A stretch of 64,000 bases of DNA from Nocardiopsis coralli (GCF_014892575.1 NZ_JADBGI010000009.1:62001-126000), one strand, 5' to 3'; numbered from the stretch's first letter, positions 33,707 through 43,630 are shown. Numbers and translations are program-made. Notes: generated by a model not told the origin, from the sequence alone.

Positions 33707-34184
33707 TATGTGACCGTGTGGGTGTTTCTGTCTCTGTCGGTGGCCCCGGCCCGGTAGGCGCCTGGCCCGTTCGCCCTCTCGCGTCCCTGCGGTCCGGACC
33801 GCGACTCCCCCATGGCTGCACGCCATGCGTACGTCCTCTCCCCTGTTTCCCCTCGCCCGTTCCGCTCCCCTGGCCGGCGCACCGCGCGCCCCCACCCCCT
33901 TCGCGCTGCCGGTGGTCCGGACGCCGTGACAGCGCCCCACTCCCCCGCCCGCACCTGGGCCGCACCCCCACCTGTGCGCATCGCGAACATGGGTGCCTCT
34001 CCCCTGCCCCACCGTCCCTCGAAGCCCGCACCAGCGCCGCCACCAGGCGCGGCACGTCGCCTGGAGCCTGCTGCCGGGCGCCGTTAGCGTGGCGCTCACC
34101 CGGCCGTCTCCCCCTTCGACCGGCCACGGCCCGCCCCAGGCGGGCCGACTCTGGACAACACAGCCGAGGAAGGGGCGCACACCC

Positions 34185-36533
34185 ATGGCTCTGGACGACA
34201 ACGACCTTTCGGTGGTCGATGCGTACTGGCGGGCGGCCAACTACCTGTCCGTGGGGCAGATCTACCTGATGGACAACCCGCTGCTGCGTCGGGAGCTGGT
34301 GCCCGAGGACATCAAGCCCCGCCTGCTGGGGCACTGGGGTACGACCCCGGGGCTGAACTTCTGTTACGCGCATCTGAACCGGCTCATCAAGGCGCGTGAT
34401 CTGAACATGATGTACGTGATGGGTCCGGGGCACGGCGGGCCGGGGGCGGTGGCCAACGCGTGGTTGGAGGGCACCTACAGCGAGGTGTACCGGGACGTGA
34501 GCCGGGACGAGGCGGGGATGCGGCGCCTGTTCCGGCAGTTCTCCTTCCCCGGGGGGATCCCCAGCCACGTGTCGGCGGAGGTTCCGGGTTCCATCCACGA
34601 GGGCGGTGAGCTGGGGTATGCGCTCACGCACGCGTTCGGGGCGGCCTTGGACAACCCGGACCTGGTGGTGGCGTGTGTGGTGGGTGACGGCGAGGCCGAG
34701 ACGGGCCCGTTGGCGGCCAGCTGGCACTCGAACAAGTTCCTGGACCCGGTCCACGACGGGGCGGTGCTGCCGATCCTGCACCTGAACGGGTACAAGATCG
34801 CCAACCCGACGGTGCTGGCGCGTATCCCCGACGCGGAGCTGGTGTCGCTGTTGGAGGGGTACGGGTACCGGCCGATCCTGGTCTCGGGCAGCGAGCCGGA
34901 GCTGATGCACCGGCAGATGGCCGCGGCTCTGGAGGAGGCCTTCGACGAGATCGAGCAGATCCAGGACGGGGCGCGCCGGCGCGGGGACACCGAGCGGCCG
35001 GTGTGGCCGTTGATCGTGTTGCGTTCGCCCAAGGGGTGGACGGGGCCGGTGGAGGTGGACGGTGAGCCGGTGGAGGGGACGTGGCGTTCGCACCAGGTTC
35101 CGTTGTCGCAGGTGCGCTCGAACGAGGAGCACCGGCGGATGTTGGTGGAGTGGATGGCTTCTTACCGGCCGGAGGAGTTGTTCGATTCTGAGGGTGTGCC
35201 GGTGGCGTCGGTGCGGGTGAATGCGCCGGCGGGTGGGCGGCGGATGAGTGCGAACCCGCATGCCAACGGTGGGTTGTTGTCGCGGGATCTGGTGTTGCCG
35301 GATTTTCGGGGTTACGGGTTGGAGGTGGCCGAGCCGGGGCGTGTGGTGGGTGAGGCCACGCGGGTGCTGGGCCATTGGTTGCGGGACGTGATGCACCAGA
35401 ACCCGGGGATCTTCCGGGTGATGGGTCCGGACGAGACGGCGTCGAACCGGTTGTCGGCGGTATTGGAGGCCTCGGACAAGGTGTGGCAGGCCCAGGTGGT
35501 GGAGTCCGATGTGCATCTGGGGCCGCACGGGCGGGTGATGGAGGTGCTCAGTGAGCATCTGTGCCAGGGGTGGTTGGAGGGGTATCTGCTCACCGGCCGG
35601 CACGGGTTGTTCAACTGTTACGAGGCGTTCGTGCACATCGTGGATGCGATGTTCAACCAGCACGCGAAGTGGTTGAAGGTGACGCGGGACCTGTCGTGGC
35701 GGCGTCCGATCCCGTCGTTGAACTATCTGTTGACGTCGCACGTGTGGCGGCAGGACCACAACGGTTTCACGCATCAGGATCCGGGGTTCCTGGATGTGGT
35801 GATGAACAAGCCGGCGTCGGTGGTGCGGGTGTATCTGCCGCCGGACGCGAACACGTTGTTGTCGGTGGCCGATCACTGCCTGCGTTCTCGTGACTATGTG
35901 AACGTGGTGGTGGCGGGCAAGCAGCCGGGGTTGCAGTACCTGTCGGAGCAGGAGGCGGTGTGGCACTGCACGCGCGGGATCGGGATCTGGGAGTGGGCGA
36001 GCACGGGCGGGGGCCAGGACCCCGATGTGGTGTTGGCGTGTGCGGGTGATGTGCCCACGTTGGAGACGGTGGCGGCCGCGGACCTGTTGCGGCAGTACTT
36101 CCCGGAGCTGCGGGTGCGGGTGGTGAACGTGGTGGATCTGATGCGGTTGCTGCCGGCGGGTGAGCACCCGCACGGGTTGGCCGATGGGGAGTACGAGGCG
36201 CTGTTCACCACGGACAAGCCGGTGATCTTCGCGTTCCACGGGTACCCGTGGTTGATCCACCGGTTGACGTATCGGCGTCGGGGCCACGAGAACCTGCATG
36301 TGCGCGGTTACAAGGAGGAGGGCACCACCACGACGCCGTTCGACATGGTGATGCTCAACGATCTGGACCGGTTCCACCTGGTGATGGATGTGATCGACCG
36401 GTTGCCGTGGTTGCGGGAGCGGGCCGCGCCGGTGCGCCAGCGCATGGTGGACGAGCGGTTGGCGCACCGTGCGCACACCAGGGAGTTCGGGCAGGACGCG
36501 GAGTCGGTGCGTGAGTGGAGGTGGCCTTACTGA
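34185..36533 (+). CDS. xfp: phosphoketolase (Xfp), TPP-dependent
   Basis: 782-residue xylulose-5-phosphate/fructose-6-phosphate phosphoketolase, making acetyl phosphate and a shorter sugar phosphate. Family blocks are [30 protein letters not shown], the TPP-binding [36 protein letters not shown] and GKQPGLQ. The ATG at 34185 follows GAGGAAGGGG at about eight bases; the frame stays open further upstream without family similarity. It overlaps the acetate kinase gene by one base (TGATG). Together they form a short phosphoketolase-acetate kinase pathway yielding ATP and acetate. Confidence 0.95.
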   Translation: MALDDNDLSVVDAYWRAANYLSVGQIYLMDNPLLRRELVPEDIKPRLLGHWGTTPGLNFCYAHLNRLIKARDLNMMYVMGPGHGGPGAVANAWLEGTYSEVYRDVSRDEAGMRRLFRQFSFPGGIPSHVSAEVPGSIHEGGELGYALTHAFGAALDNPDLVVACVVGDGEAETGPLAASWHSNKFLDPVHDGAVLPILHLNGYKIANPTVLARIPDAELVSLLEGYGYRPILVSGSEPELMHRQMAAALEEAFDEIEQIQDGARRRGDTERPVWPLIVLRSPKGWTGPVEVDGEPVEGTWRSHQVPLSQVRSNEEHRRMLVEWMASYRPEELFDSEGVPVASVRVNAPAGGRRMSANPHANGGLLSRDLVLPDFRGYGLEVAEPGRVVGEATRVLGHWLRDVMHQNPGIFRVMGPDETASNRLSAVLEASDKVWQAQVVESDVHLGPHGRVMEVLSEHLCQGWLEGYLLTGRHGLFNCYEAFVHIVDAMFNQHAKWLKVTRDLSWRRPIPSLNYLLTSHVWRQDHNGFTHQDPGFLDVVMNKPASVVRVYLPPDANTLLSVADHCLRSRDYVNVVVAGKQPGLQYLSEQEAVWHCTRGIGIWEWASTGGGQDPDVVLACAGDVPTLETVAAADLLRQYFPELRVRVVNVVDLMRLLPAGEHPHGLADGEYEALFTTDKPVIFAFHGYPWLIHRLTYRRRGHENLHVRGYKEEGTTTTPFDMVMLNDLDRFHLVMDVIDRLPWLRERAAPVRQRMVDERLAHRAHTREFGQDAESVREWRWPY

Positions 36534-37609
36534 TGCGGGTTCTGGTGGTCAACGCGGGCTCGTCGACGTTGAAGTTGAGTGTGCTGGACGGCGCGGACGC
36601 GGTGTTGGATGCGCGGACGGTGTCGTTGTCGGGGTCGGGGTGGGATCAGGCGGAGTTGGAGGGGGTGTTGGGGGCGTTGCCGGTGCCTGATGCGGTGGGG
36701 CATCGGGTGGTGCACGGTGGTCGGCGGTATGTGGGGCCGGTGCGGTTGGACGATCGGGTGGTGGCGGATCTGGAGGGGTTGGCGGTGTTGGCGCCGTTGC
36801 ATCAGCCCAAGGCGTTGGCGGGGATCGAGGCGGTGTCTGCGGTGTTGCCGGGGGTGGAGGGTGTGGCGTGTTTCGATACGGCTTTTCATGCGTCGTTGCC
36901 TGAGGTGGCGCGTACGTATGCGGTGCCGCGGGAGTGGCGGTCGCGGTGGGGTGTGCGGCGGTATGGGTTTCATGGGTTGAGTCATGCGTTTGTGGCGGAG
37001 CGGTTGGGGGGTGTGGGTGATCGGTTGGTGAGTGCGCATTTGGGGGCGGGTGCGTCGTTGGCGGCGGTGCGTGAGGGGGTGTGTGTGGATACGACGATGG
37101 GTTTTACGCCGGTGGAGGGGTTGGTGATGGCGACGCGTTCGGGGGATGTGGATCCGGGGGCGTTGTTGTGGTTGCAGCGGTATGCGGGTTTGGGTGTGGA
37201 TGAGGTGGCGGAGGGGTTGGAGCGGGGTTCGGGGTTGTTGGGGTTGGCGGGGTCTGGGGATATGCGGCAGGTGTTGGCTGATGAGGGGCGTGGGGTGGAG
37301 GAGGCGGTTTTGGCGGTGGGGGTGTATGTGCATCGGTTGAGGGCGCGGGTGGCGGCGATGGCGGCGTCGTTGAGTGGGTTGGATGTGTTGGCGTTCACGG
37401 CGGGTGTGGGTGAGGGGTCGGCGGTGGTGCGTTCGCGGGTGTGTGCGGGGTTGGCGTTTTTGGGTGTGGAGGTGGATGAGGGGGTGAATGGGTCGTTGCG
37501 GGGTGAGGGTGAGATCTCTGCGGGGGATGCTCCGGTGCGGACGTTTGTGGTGGGTGCGCGGGAGGATGTGCAGATCGCGCGGGGGGTGCGTGCGGTTCTG
37601 GGTGGTTGA
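36533..37609 (+). CDS. ackA: acetate kinase
   Basis: 358-residue acetate kinase, converting acetyl phosphate and ADP to acetate and ATP. VLVVNAGSSTLKLSVLD is the N-terminal ASKHA motif, RRYGFHGLSHAFV the second signature, and LGAGASLAA, TMGFTPVEGLVMATRSGDVDPG and FTAGVGEGSAVVR follow. It is about 40 residues shorter than the common 400-residue enzyme, mostly through shorter loops in the first half. Codon use is extreme: nearly every Leu is TTG and every Val GTG. It is the second gene of the xfp operon. Confidence 0.94.
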   Translation: MRVLVVNAGSSTLKLSVLDGADAVLDARTVSLSGSGWDQAELEGVLGALPVPDAVGHRVVHGGRRYVGPVRLDDRVVADLEGLAVLAPLHQPKALAGIEAVSAVLPGVEGVACFDTAFHASLPEVARTYAVPREWRSRWGVRRYGFHGLSHAFVAERLGGVGDRLVSAHLGAGASLAAVREGVCVDTTMGFTPVEGLVMATRSGDVDPGALLWLQRYAGLGVDEVAEGLERGSGLLGLAGSGDMRQVLADEGRGVEEAVLAVGVYVHRLRARVAAMAASLSGLDVLAFTAGVGEGSAVVRSRVCAGLAFLGVEVDEGVNGSLRGEGEISAGDAPVRTFVVGAREDVQIARGVRAVLGG

Positions 37610-37751
37610 TGGTGTTGGCGGGGGTTCGTGGTGTGGTGGCCGCGGGCCCCTCTTTTTTGTGTGTGGGGTGGTGCCACTCCCCTGGCCCGGGATGGCCTGT
37701 GGTTGCGGGCCGGGTGGTGGTTGTGGGGCGGGGTTGGGGGATGCTGTGGGT

Positions 37752-38780
37752 ATGGGTGTTCAGCACGAGGACGAACCGCAGCAGGACTTCCGGGGCCAGG
37801 GTCGGGGCCGGGATCTGGTGGTGGTGCGTATCGAGGAGTATCTGCGGGCGCGGTGTGCGGCCAAACCTTCGGCGCACACCGTGGCGGCCTACCGGCGTGA
37901 TCTGGAGGCGGTGTTGGGTGAGGTGGCCCGGGTCAGGGGCACCGAGCCGGGCCGGGTGGTGCTGGAGGAGTTGGAGGTGGTGGTGTTGCGGGCGGCGTTC
38001 GCGGAGTTCGCCGCGCAGCGGGCGGCCTCGAGTGTGGTGCGGGCGTGGTCGACGTGGAACGGGTTCTTCCGGTTCTGGGTGGCTGAGCAGGTGGTGGCGG
38101 GCAATCCGATGTCGGCGGTGCCGCGGCCGAAGGTGCGGGCTTCGGCGCCCAAGCCGCTCAGGGGTGAGGACACCCCTGAGCAGTTGTTGCGGGCTCTGGC
38201 GCAGGGGGCGCGCAAGGCGCGTGATCCGTGGCCGGAGCGCGATCTGGCGGTGTTGGCGTTGGCGTTGCTGACGGGGATGCGGTCGGCGGAGATGTTGTCG
38301 CTGCGGATGGATTCGTTGGGTGGTCGGCCCGGTGAGCGGCGTGTGCGGGTGGTGGGCAAGGGCGGTGGTGAGCGGGTGTTGCCGATCGAGGCGCCGTTGG
38401 AGGTGTTGTTGGAGGCGTATCTGGTCTCGCGGCGTGAGCGGTTCGGTGTGGTGCGGGGTGAGGATGCGTTGTTGGTGGACAACCGGGGGCGGGGGTTGCG
38501 GCGCGGGGGTCTGCAGTATCTGGTGCAGCAGTGTTATCGGCATGCGGGGGTGCATGACCGGGTGGCGCGGGGCACGTTGGTGCACGCGTTGCGGCACACG
38601 TTCGCGACGCGGTTGGCCGAGGACGGGGCGTCGGTCACCGAGATCATGCATTTGTTGGGGCATGCGTCGGTGTCGTCGTCGCAGGCTTATATCGAGGTGA
38701 GTGAGGGTGCGCGGCGTCAGGCGGCGTCGGCGAACCGGACCTATGGGGTGTTGCGGGAGCTGGCCGGGCCCGGGGAGTGA
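37752..38780 (+). CDS. Xer-like tyrosine recombinase
   Basis: 342-residue tyrosine recombinase. An N-terminal SAM-like core-binding domain (about 25-120; SAHTVAAYRRDLEAVL) precedes the catalytic domain. Active-site residues can be read: Arg in LLTGMRSAEMLSL, Lys in VVGKGGGERVLPI, HxxR in VHALRHTFATRL, His in LLGHASVSSSQ and Tyr in AYIEVSE. All six are present, so it should be active. The domain order and size match XerC/XerD more than phage integrases. It sits 4.6 kb from the dif-like site. No ribosome-binding site is clear; the ATG at 37752 is the first of the conserved part. Confidence 0.85.
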   Translation: MGVQHEDEPQQDFRGQGRGRDLVVVRIEEYLRARCAAKPSAHTVAAYRRDLEAVLGEVARVRGTEPGRVVLEELEVVVLRAAFAEFAAQRAASSVVRAWSTWNGFFRFWVAEQVVAGNPMSAVPRPKVRASAPKPLRGEDTPEQLLRALAQGARKARDPWPERDLAVLALALLTGMRSAEMLSLRMDSLGGRPGERRVRVVGKGGGERVLPIEAPLEVLLEAYLVSRRERFGVVRGEDALLVDNRGRGLRRGGLQYLVQQCYRHAGVHDRVARGTLVHALRHTFATRLAEDGASVTEIMHLLGHASVSSSQAYIEVSEGARRQAASANRTYGVLRELAGPGE

Positions 38781-38839
38781 GGGCGTGCGGGTGGGGGTTG
38801 TGGTCTGCGGTTGCGGCTCGGTGGGCGCGGGTGAGGTCC

Positions 38840-38852
38840 TAGAGTTTGCTGT
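38840..38852 (+). promoter_or_regulatory. -10 box and spacer of leaderless xth promoter
   Basis: TAGAGT (38840-38845), then seven bases to the GTG start at 38853. Confidence 0.5.
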
Positions 38853-39674
38853 GTGAAGCGCTTCGAGATTTCGACGGTCAACGTCAACGGGCTGCGTGCG
38901 GCGGCCAAGAAGGATCCGGGGTTCGTGGGCTGGTTGGGTTCCACGGATGCCGATGTGGTGTGTTTGCAGGAGACGCGTGCGCTGTCTGAGCAGTTGCCGG
39001 GGTCGGTGTTGGAGCCTGCCGGGTGGCATGTGCAGTTGTGTCCTGCGGCGGCCAAGGGGCGTGCGGGGGTCGCGGTGTATTCGCGGCGTGAGCCCGATGC
39101 GGTGCGTGTGGGGTTCGGGGTGGCCGAGTTCGAGGGTTCGGGCCGGTATGTGGAGGTGGATCTGGGGGCGGTGACGGTCGCGAGCCTGTATCTGCCCTCG
39201 GGTGAGGTGGGCACGGAGCGTCAGGAGGAGAAGGAGCGCTTCATGGCGGCTTTCCTTCCGTACCTGGAGCGCAGGTCGGCGCAGGTGCGCGGGGTGGGGC
39301 GTGAGCTGGTGGTGTGCGGTGACTGGAACATCGCGCACACCGAGGCGGATCTGAAGAACTGGCGCAACAACCGCAAGAACGCGGGGTTCCTGCCCGAGGA
39401 GCGTGCGTGGTTGGGGCAGGTGCTGGAGCGCGCGGAGCTGGCCGATGTGGTGCGGGGGCTGTATCCGGACCAGGCGGGCCCGTATTCGTGGTGGTCCTAC
39501 CGGGGGCGGGCCTTCGACAACGATGCGGGTTGGCGGATCGATTATCAGATGGCCACGGCCGGGTTGGCCGAGCGTGCGGTGTCGGGGCGGGTGGAGCGTG
39601 CGGCCGAGCATGGGGCGCGGTGGTCCGATCATGCTCCGGTGTCGGTGGTTTATGAGCTGGATGGGGGCCTGTGA
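38853..39674 (+). CDS. xth: exodeoxyribonuclease III
   Basis: 273-residue endonuclease/exonuclease/phosphatase-fold enzyme of the ExoIII/APE1 family for abasic-site repair. NVNGLRAA, VCLQETRA (metal-binding Glu), GRAGVAVYSR, VASLYLPSGE, GDWNIAHTEADLKN (catalytic Asp and Asn), IDYQMAT and WSDHAPVSVV (catalytic His) are all present. GTG at 38853 with a -10 box seven bases upstream predicts a leaderless mRNA. The stop overlaps the next gene by one base (TGATG). Confidence 0.94.
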   Translation: MKRFEISTVNVNGLRAAAKKDPGFVGWLGSTDADVVCLQETRALSEQLPGSVLEPAGWHVQLCPAAAKGRAGVAVYSRREPDAVRVGFGVAEFEGSGRYVEVDLGAVTVASLYLPSGEVGTERQEEKERFMAAFLPYLERRSAQVRGVGRELVVCGDWNIAHTEADLKNWRNNRKNAGFLPEERAWLGQVLERAELADVVRGLYPDQAGPYSWWSYRGRAFDNDAGWRIDYQMATAGLAERAVSGRVERAAEHGARWSDHAPVSVVYELDGGL

Positions 39675-40426
39675 TGGGTGTGCCGATCGTGCTGGTGCAC
39701 GGGTTGCGGTTGTCGTCGAGTATGTGGCGGCCGCAGGTGGAGTTGTTGAATTCGCAGGGGCGGCGTGTGGTGGCGCCGGATCTGCCCGGGCACGGGTCGC
39801 GGCGTGGTGAGGTGTTCTCGCTGGGTTCGGCGGTCGATGCGGTGTTGGGTGCGATCGATCAGGTGGGTGGCCGTGCGTTGTTGTGCGGGTTGAGTCTGGG
39901 GGGTTTTGTTTCGATCGCGGCTGCGGGTGCTTCGCCGGGGCGGGTGGCGGGGTTGGTGGCGGCCAGTTGTACGGCCAAGCCGGCGCAGTCGTTGGCGCAG
40001 GTGTACCGGATCCCGTCGGTGTTGATGGATCGGTTGCCGGACCGGGGTGCGGCGGTCAATGAGCGTTTCCATCGGTTGACGTTGCGTGATGGTGCGGCCG
40101 AGGCGGTGTTGGACGGTGGTTTGGCGGTGGAGGCGGCCACGGCGGTGATCGATGAGATCCAGTCGTTGGACGCGTTGTCGTCGTTGGCTTCGTATGAGGG
40201 TCCGGTGTGGTTGATCAATGGGGCGCGTGATCATTTCCGGATCCATGAGAAGAAGTTCTATGACGCGTGTGTGGATGGTCGGTTGGTGAATGTGCCGCGG
40301 GCGGGGCACATGGTGAGTTTGGATCAGCCGGTGAATTTTTCGCGGATCGTGGCTGATGCTGCTGATGTGGTGGCGGTGCGTGAGGCGGATGCGGGTCGGT
40401 TGGAGGCGGGTCCGGAGGGTCCTTGA
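39674..40426 (+). CDS. alpha/beta hydrolase
   Basis: 250-residue alpha/beta hydrolase: VLVHGLRLSSSMW (oxyanion), nucleophile Ser in LCGLSLGGFVS, acid in INGARDHFR and His in AGHMVSL. Size and pattern match the esterase/haloperoxidase-like group; no substrate can be named. It is coupled to xth by a TGATG overlap; an alternative GTG three bases earlier is possible. Confidence 0.88.
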   Translation: MGVPIVLVHGLRLSSSMWRPQVELLNSQGRRVVAPDLPGHGSRRGEVFSLGSAVDAVLGAIDQVGGRALLCGLSLGGFVSIAAAGASPGRVAGLVAASCTAKPAQSLAQVYRIPSVLMDRLPDRGAAVNERFHRLTLRDGAAEAVLDGGLAVEAATAVIDEIQSLDALSSLASYEGPVWLINGARDHFRIHEKKFYDACVDGRLVNVPRAGHMVSLDQPVNFSRIVADAADVVAVREADAGRLEAGPEGP

Positions 40427-40456
40427 GGCTGGTCGGTTGTGTGTGGCGGGTTGTGG

Positions 40457-40485
40457 CCCCTGCCCCCGTGTTGTGGGGGTGGGGG
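40457..40485. terminator. hairpin between convergent genes
   Basis: CCCCTGCCCCC (40457-40467) pairs with GGGGGTGGGGG (40475-40485) with one mismatched column, loop of seven. Confidence 0.65.
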
Positions 40486-41268
40486 TCAGTTGTTGTCGGG
40501 GTGGGTGTCGGGGCGTTGGGGCGGGATGGTGAGGCTGTAGCCGGGGCGGGGGCGTTCGGGCAGGCGGAAGAAGATCATGGGGTTGGCCTGGCTGGTGCGT
40601 ACGGGTTCGTTCAGGCCCAGTTCGGTCTTGAGGTCGGTCAGGTGTTGGTGGGCGCGGGGTGCGCGTGCGGCGGAGGCGGTGAAGTAGTTGGTGGTGTTGT
40701 TGGTGAGCCATTTGAGGACGACGGCGCCTTCGGTGAAGGGCAGGGCGTAGCGCTGGTGGAAGACGTCGTGGACGCTGACGGGGATGTGTGGGGGCAGGAT
40801 GGGCAGCAGGTGGTTGATGTACCAGCGTGCGAACCATCCGTTGTGGGCGGCGTCGAGGAAGAGGTAGTCGGTCTGGGCGGGCATGTGGGCGATCTTGGCG
40901 CGGACGTCGCCCTTGGTGAAGGTCCAGCGGTCGTGGGCGAGGTCGTCGGGGACGTGGCGGGGTGCGTGGTCGACGATGTCGAAGGAGTGCAGGTGGCCGG
41001 TGCCGTTGTGGGCCAGGGCGGTGAGGATCCAGGTGGTGGACCAGCCGTAGTAGGTGCCGATCTCGACGACGTTGGCGGGCTGGTGTTCGCGTAGGAGCAG
41101 GTAGGTGATTTCTGCTTCGATGTCGTCGAGTTGGGGGGTCATGGTGGGGTCGGCGGCGTGGTGGTGGGCGCGCATCTGTTCGCGGGCGCGGGCGAGGTCG
41201 TCGCGGTGGGTGCGGTAGAGGGTGGTGATGTGGTCGAGGTCGATGGCGGGGGCTGGGGTGGTGGTCAT
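40486..41268 (-). CDS. class I SAM-dependent methyltransferase
   Basis: 260-residue Rossmann methyltransferase: VVEIGTYYGWSTTW is the SAM-binding motif I, LHSFDIVD motif II and DYLFLDAAHNGWFARWY the region around motif IV, resembling the methyltransferase_24 group. Its target is unknown. A helix of His/Ala/Asp follows the start. AAAGG lies about 11 bases before the ATG. The 214-bp upstream interval (41269-41482) is shared with the divergent permease and contains an AT-rich stretch with GTGCAC. Confidence 0.85.
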   Translation of the reverse strand: MTTTPAPAIDLDHITTLYRTHRDDLARAREQMRAHHHAADPTMTPQLDDIEAEITYLLLREHQPANVVEIGTYYGWSTTWILTALAHNGTGHLHSFDIVDHAPRHVPDDLAHDRWTFTKGDVRAKIAHMPAQTDYLFLDAAHNGWFARWYINHLLPILPPHIPVSVHDVFHQRYALPFTEGAVVLKWLTNNTTNYFTASAARAPRAHQHLTDLKTELGLNEPVRTSQANPMIFFRLPERPRPGYSLTIPPQRPDTHPDNN

Positions 41269-41482
41269 GGGTGGGTGCCTTTCGTGTGGGGTTGGGCCGT
41301 GAACAAAACGTGCACTGAATGTAGCAGTTTGATTGCTGTGTGTAGTGGTGTGGGTGGGGTGTGTCGTGGTAGCTACCGGGCGGGTGTGATGCGTGGTGGC
41401 CGCGGGTGGTTCTGGTGGGGTGTGGGGGTGCTGGTGGGGCCGGTGTGACCTGGGGGTGTTGGGGGCTCTTAGTCTTGTGCGG

Positions 41483-43024
41483 GTGAGCAGTAGTCAAGAA
41501 CCGCAGCAGAGTGCGGGCAACAATACGCAGGCGGGCGGGGGCGGGCTGGCGCACAGTCTGCGCCGTCGCCACATGGCTTTGATCGCCATCGGGGGTTCGG
41601 TGGGAGCCGGCCTCTTCATCGGGTCGGGGGCGGTGATCCAGACCGCGGGGCCGGCGGCGGTGGTCTCCTATGTCCTGGCGGGGGCGCTGGTGTTCTTCAC
41701 CTTGCGGGCCCTGGGCGAGATGGTGGTGGCCGTGCCGACGGGGGGTTCGTTCTCCGATCATGCGCGGTTGGCGTTCGGTCCGCGCGGCGGGTTCACCATC
41801 GGGTGGTTGTACTGGTGGATGTATGCGGTGCTGGTGGCCGCGGAGTCGGTGGCCGGTGCGGCGATCCTGGCGCAGTGGGTGGCGTTGCCCGGGTGGGTGC
41901 TGGCGCTGTTGGTGCTGGTGTCGATGACGGTGGCGAACCTGATCTCGGTGAAGGTCTTCGCCGAGACCGAGTCGGCGTTCTCGCTGATCAAGGTGGCCAC
42001 GATCGTGGCGTTCTTGTTGGTGGGTGTGCTCTGGGCGCTGGGGCTGTGGACCGGTTCGGATGCGCCGGGGTTGTCGAACCTGTTCGATCACGGCGGGTTC
42101 GTCCCGCACGGGTGGGTGGCGGTGTTGGCCGCGACCGTGGTGGTGCTGTTCGCTTTCGGTGGCGTGGAGATCATCACGGTGGCTGCGGGTGAGAGCGCCG
42201 AGCCCGAGCGGGGTGTGGCCTCGGCGGTGACCAACGTGCTCTGGCGGATCGGTCTGTTCTACGTGGCTTCGATCCTGGTGATCGTGGTGGTGTTGCCGTG
42301 GGACTCGGTGGTGCCGGGGTACAGCCCGTTCGTGTCGGTGATGGACCACGTGGGCATTCCGGGTTCGGCGCTGATCATGGAGATCGTGGTGTTCATCGCG
42401 GTGTTGAGCGTGCTCAACGCGGCGCTGTACACCTCGTCGCGGATGCTGTTCATGCTGACCCGGCAGGGGGATGCTCCCAAGGTGCTGCGGGGCACGAACC
42501 GGCGGGGTGTGCCGGTGCGGGCGATCCTGTTGGGCACTGCGGTGGGGTATGTGGCCGTGGTCGTGGAGTACATGTTCCCCGACGAGGTGTTCCCGTTCCT
42601 GGTCGCCTCGATCGGCGCGATCCTGTTGGTGCTGTTCATCACGATCTGCGCCTCCCAGTTGGTGTTGGGGGCGCGGGTGCGCCGTCTGCAGCCGCACCGG
42701 TTGACGTTGCGGATGTGGGCGTTCCCGTATCTGACGTGGGTGGTGTTGTTGGGGTTGGTGACCATCGGTGTGGCGATGGCGGTCATCCCTGACCAGCGTC
42801 AGGCGTTGTGGGCGACGTTGGCGTCGGTGGTGGTGGCGCTGTTGGCCTATGAGGTGCGTCGGCGTGTGGGGCGTCGGGCGCCCAGTGTGGTGGCGTTGCC
42901 GGTGCCCGGGCGTGAGTCGACCGATGCTCTGCGTCGGGGTGCGCCGGTGGGTGAGGCGTCCTCGGCTCCGGAGCCGGGTGGCGGGGCCGGTTCGGCCGGT
43001 TCTGGGGGCGGCGGTTCGCCCTGA
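41483..43024 (+). CDS. APC-family amino-acid permease
   Basis: 513-residue transporter of the amino acid-polyamine-organocation superfamily, AAT subgroup (GabP/AnsP/AroP-like), with 12 predicted spans. RRRHMALIAIGGSVGAGLFIGSG (read in parts) is the AAT N-terminal signature, and GEMVVAVPTGGSFSDHA and FGGVEIITVAAGES are further marks. The C-terminal tail is a Gly/Ser/Ala-rich disordered stretch. GTG at 41483 with a TAGTCT -10 box (41470-41475) exactly seven bases upstream predicts a leaderless mRNA. Confidence 0.92.
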   Translation: MSSSQEPQQSAGNNTQAGGGGLAHSLRRRHMALIAIGGSVGAGLFIGSGAVIQTAGPAAVVSYVLAGALVFFTLRALGEMVVAVPTGGSFSDHARLAFGPRGGFTIGWLYWWMYAVLVAAESVAGAAILAQWVALPGWVLALLVLVSMTVANLISVKVFAETESAFSLIKVATIVAFLLVGVLWALGLWTGSDAPGLSNLFDHGGFVPHGWVAVLAATVVVLFAFGGVEIITVAAGESAEPERGVASAVTNVLWRIGLFYVASILVIVVVLPWDSVVPGYSPFVSVMDHVGIPGSALIMEIVVFIAVLSVLNAALYTSSRMLFMLTRQGDAPKVLRGTNRRGVPVRAILLGTAVGYVAVVVEYMFPDEVFPFLVASIGAILLVLFITICASQLVLGARVRRLQPHRLTLRMWAFPYLTWVVLLGLVTIGVAMAVIPDQRQALWATLASVVVALLAYEVRRRVGRRAPSVVALPVPGRESTDALRRGAPVGEASSAPEPGGGAGSAGSGGGGSP

Positions 43025-43041
43025 GGTGTTGTGGTCGGTGT

Positions 43042-43079
43042 GGGGTGTCCTTCCTGCGGGAGGGGCACCCCCTTTTTTT
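43042..43079 (+). terminator. intrinsic terminator with T run
   Basis: GGGGTG-n-CC-n-TCC stem closing with CACCCC and followed by seven T residues, just after the permease gene. Confidence 0.85.
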
Positions 43080-43101
43080 GTGTGGCGGGGGGTGTCGGGG
43101 G

Positions 43102-43503
43102 TTATTCGGTGTCGAAGAGGGCGAGGTAGTCGGTCTTGTCGAAGAGGCGGGCGCTCTCGCGGGCGGTGGGGTGGCCGTTGTCGGGGTCGGCGCCGTGGTG
43201 GGTGAGCAGGGCCACGATGTCGTTCTCGCCCTTGAAGACGGCGCCGGCCAGGGGGGATTGGCCGCGGTCGTTGAGGCGGTCCAGGTCGGCGCCGTGGGTG
43301 ATGAGGGTGGCCACGGTCTCGGGGTGGCCGTGGTAGGCGGCCAGCATCAGGAGGGTGTCGCCCTTGTCGTTGGTGAGGTTGACCGGCAGTCCGGCGCGTA
43401 GGTATTGGTCCAGGGCCCCGGCTTGGCCTTTGCGTGCGTGGTCGAACATGCGGGTGGCCAGTTCGATGATGTCGGGGTCGTGGTCGGGCTGTTGGTTGCT
43501 CAC
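43102..43503 (-). CDS. ankyrin-repeat protein
   Basis: 133-residue protein with about three ankyrin repeats: DKGDTLLMLAAYHGHPETVATLITHGADLDRLNDRGQSPLAGAVFKGENDIVALLTHHGADPD, seen as consecutive helices with G-x-T-x-L-x-x-A-A patterns. The GTG at 43503 lies seven bases after a TAGGCT -10 box (43516 to 43511), another leaderless start. A longer open frame into the next gene is spurious. It is probably a protein-interaction module; small bacterial ankyrin proteins sometimes protect catalase or act in toxin immunity, but no partner is adjacent. Confidence 0.88.
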   Translation of the reverse strand: MSNQQPDHDPDIIELATRMFDHARKGQAGALDQYLRAGLPVNLTNDKGDTLLMLAAYHGHPETVATLITHGADLDRLNDRGQSPLAGAVFKGENDIVALLTHHGADPDNGHPTARESARLFDKTDYLALFDTE

Positions 43504-43630
43504 GGGGGTGAGCCTAGCGGGCGTGTCCAGTGCCCCGCATCGGCTGTCTGGAATGCCTGCTACGCCGCATGTGGTGCTGAACTCGGTTTTTGTCGCTATG
43601 GTGCTGCGCAACCCCTGAGAGGAGCTCCCC

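Larger units (their letters stand above)
33143..34184. other. 1-kb interval without a recognised gene
   Basis: Several frames are open but none resembles a protein family or has a convincing start. The stretch contains a 16-bp tandem duplication (33321-33352), a large extended dyad (33661-33706) and, from about 33720, a locally C-rich plus strand that contrasts with its G-rich neighbours. Three CTCCCCC heptamers lie at 33805, 33940 and 34108. It could be terminus spacer DNA or hold a small RNA. Confidence 0.5.

Noticed and set aside
33400..33990. Small proteins encoded in the 33.1-34.2 kb interval
   Set aside because: Several frames of 75-210 codons overlap on both strands with no start signals, motifs or consistent codon bias.
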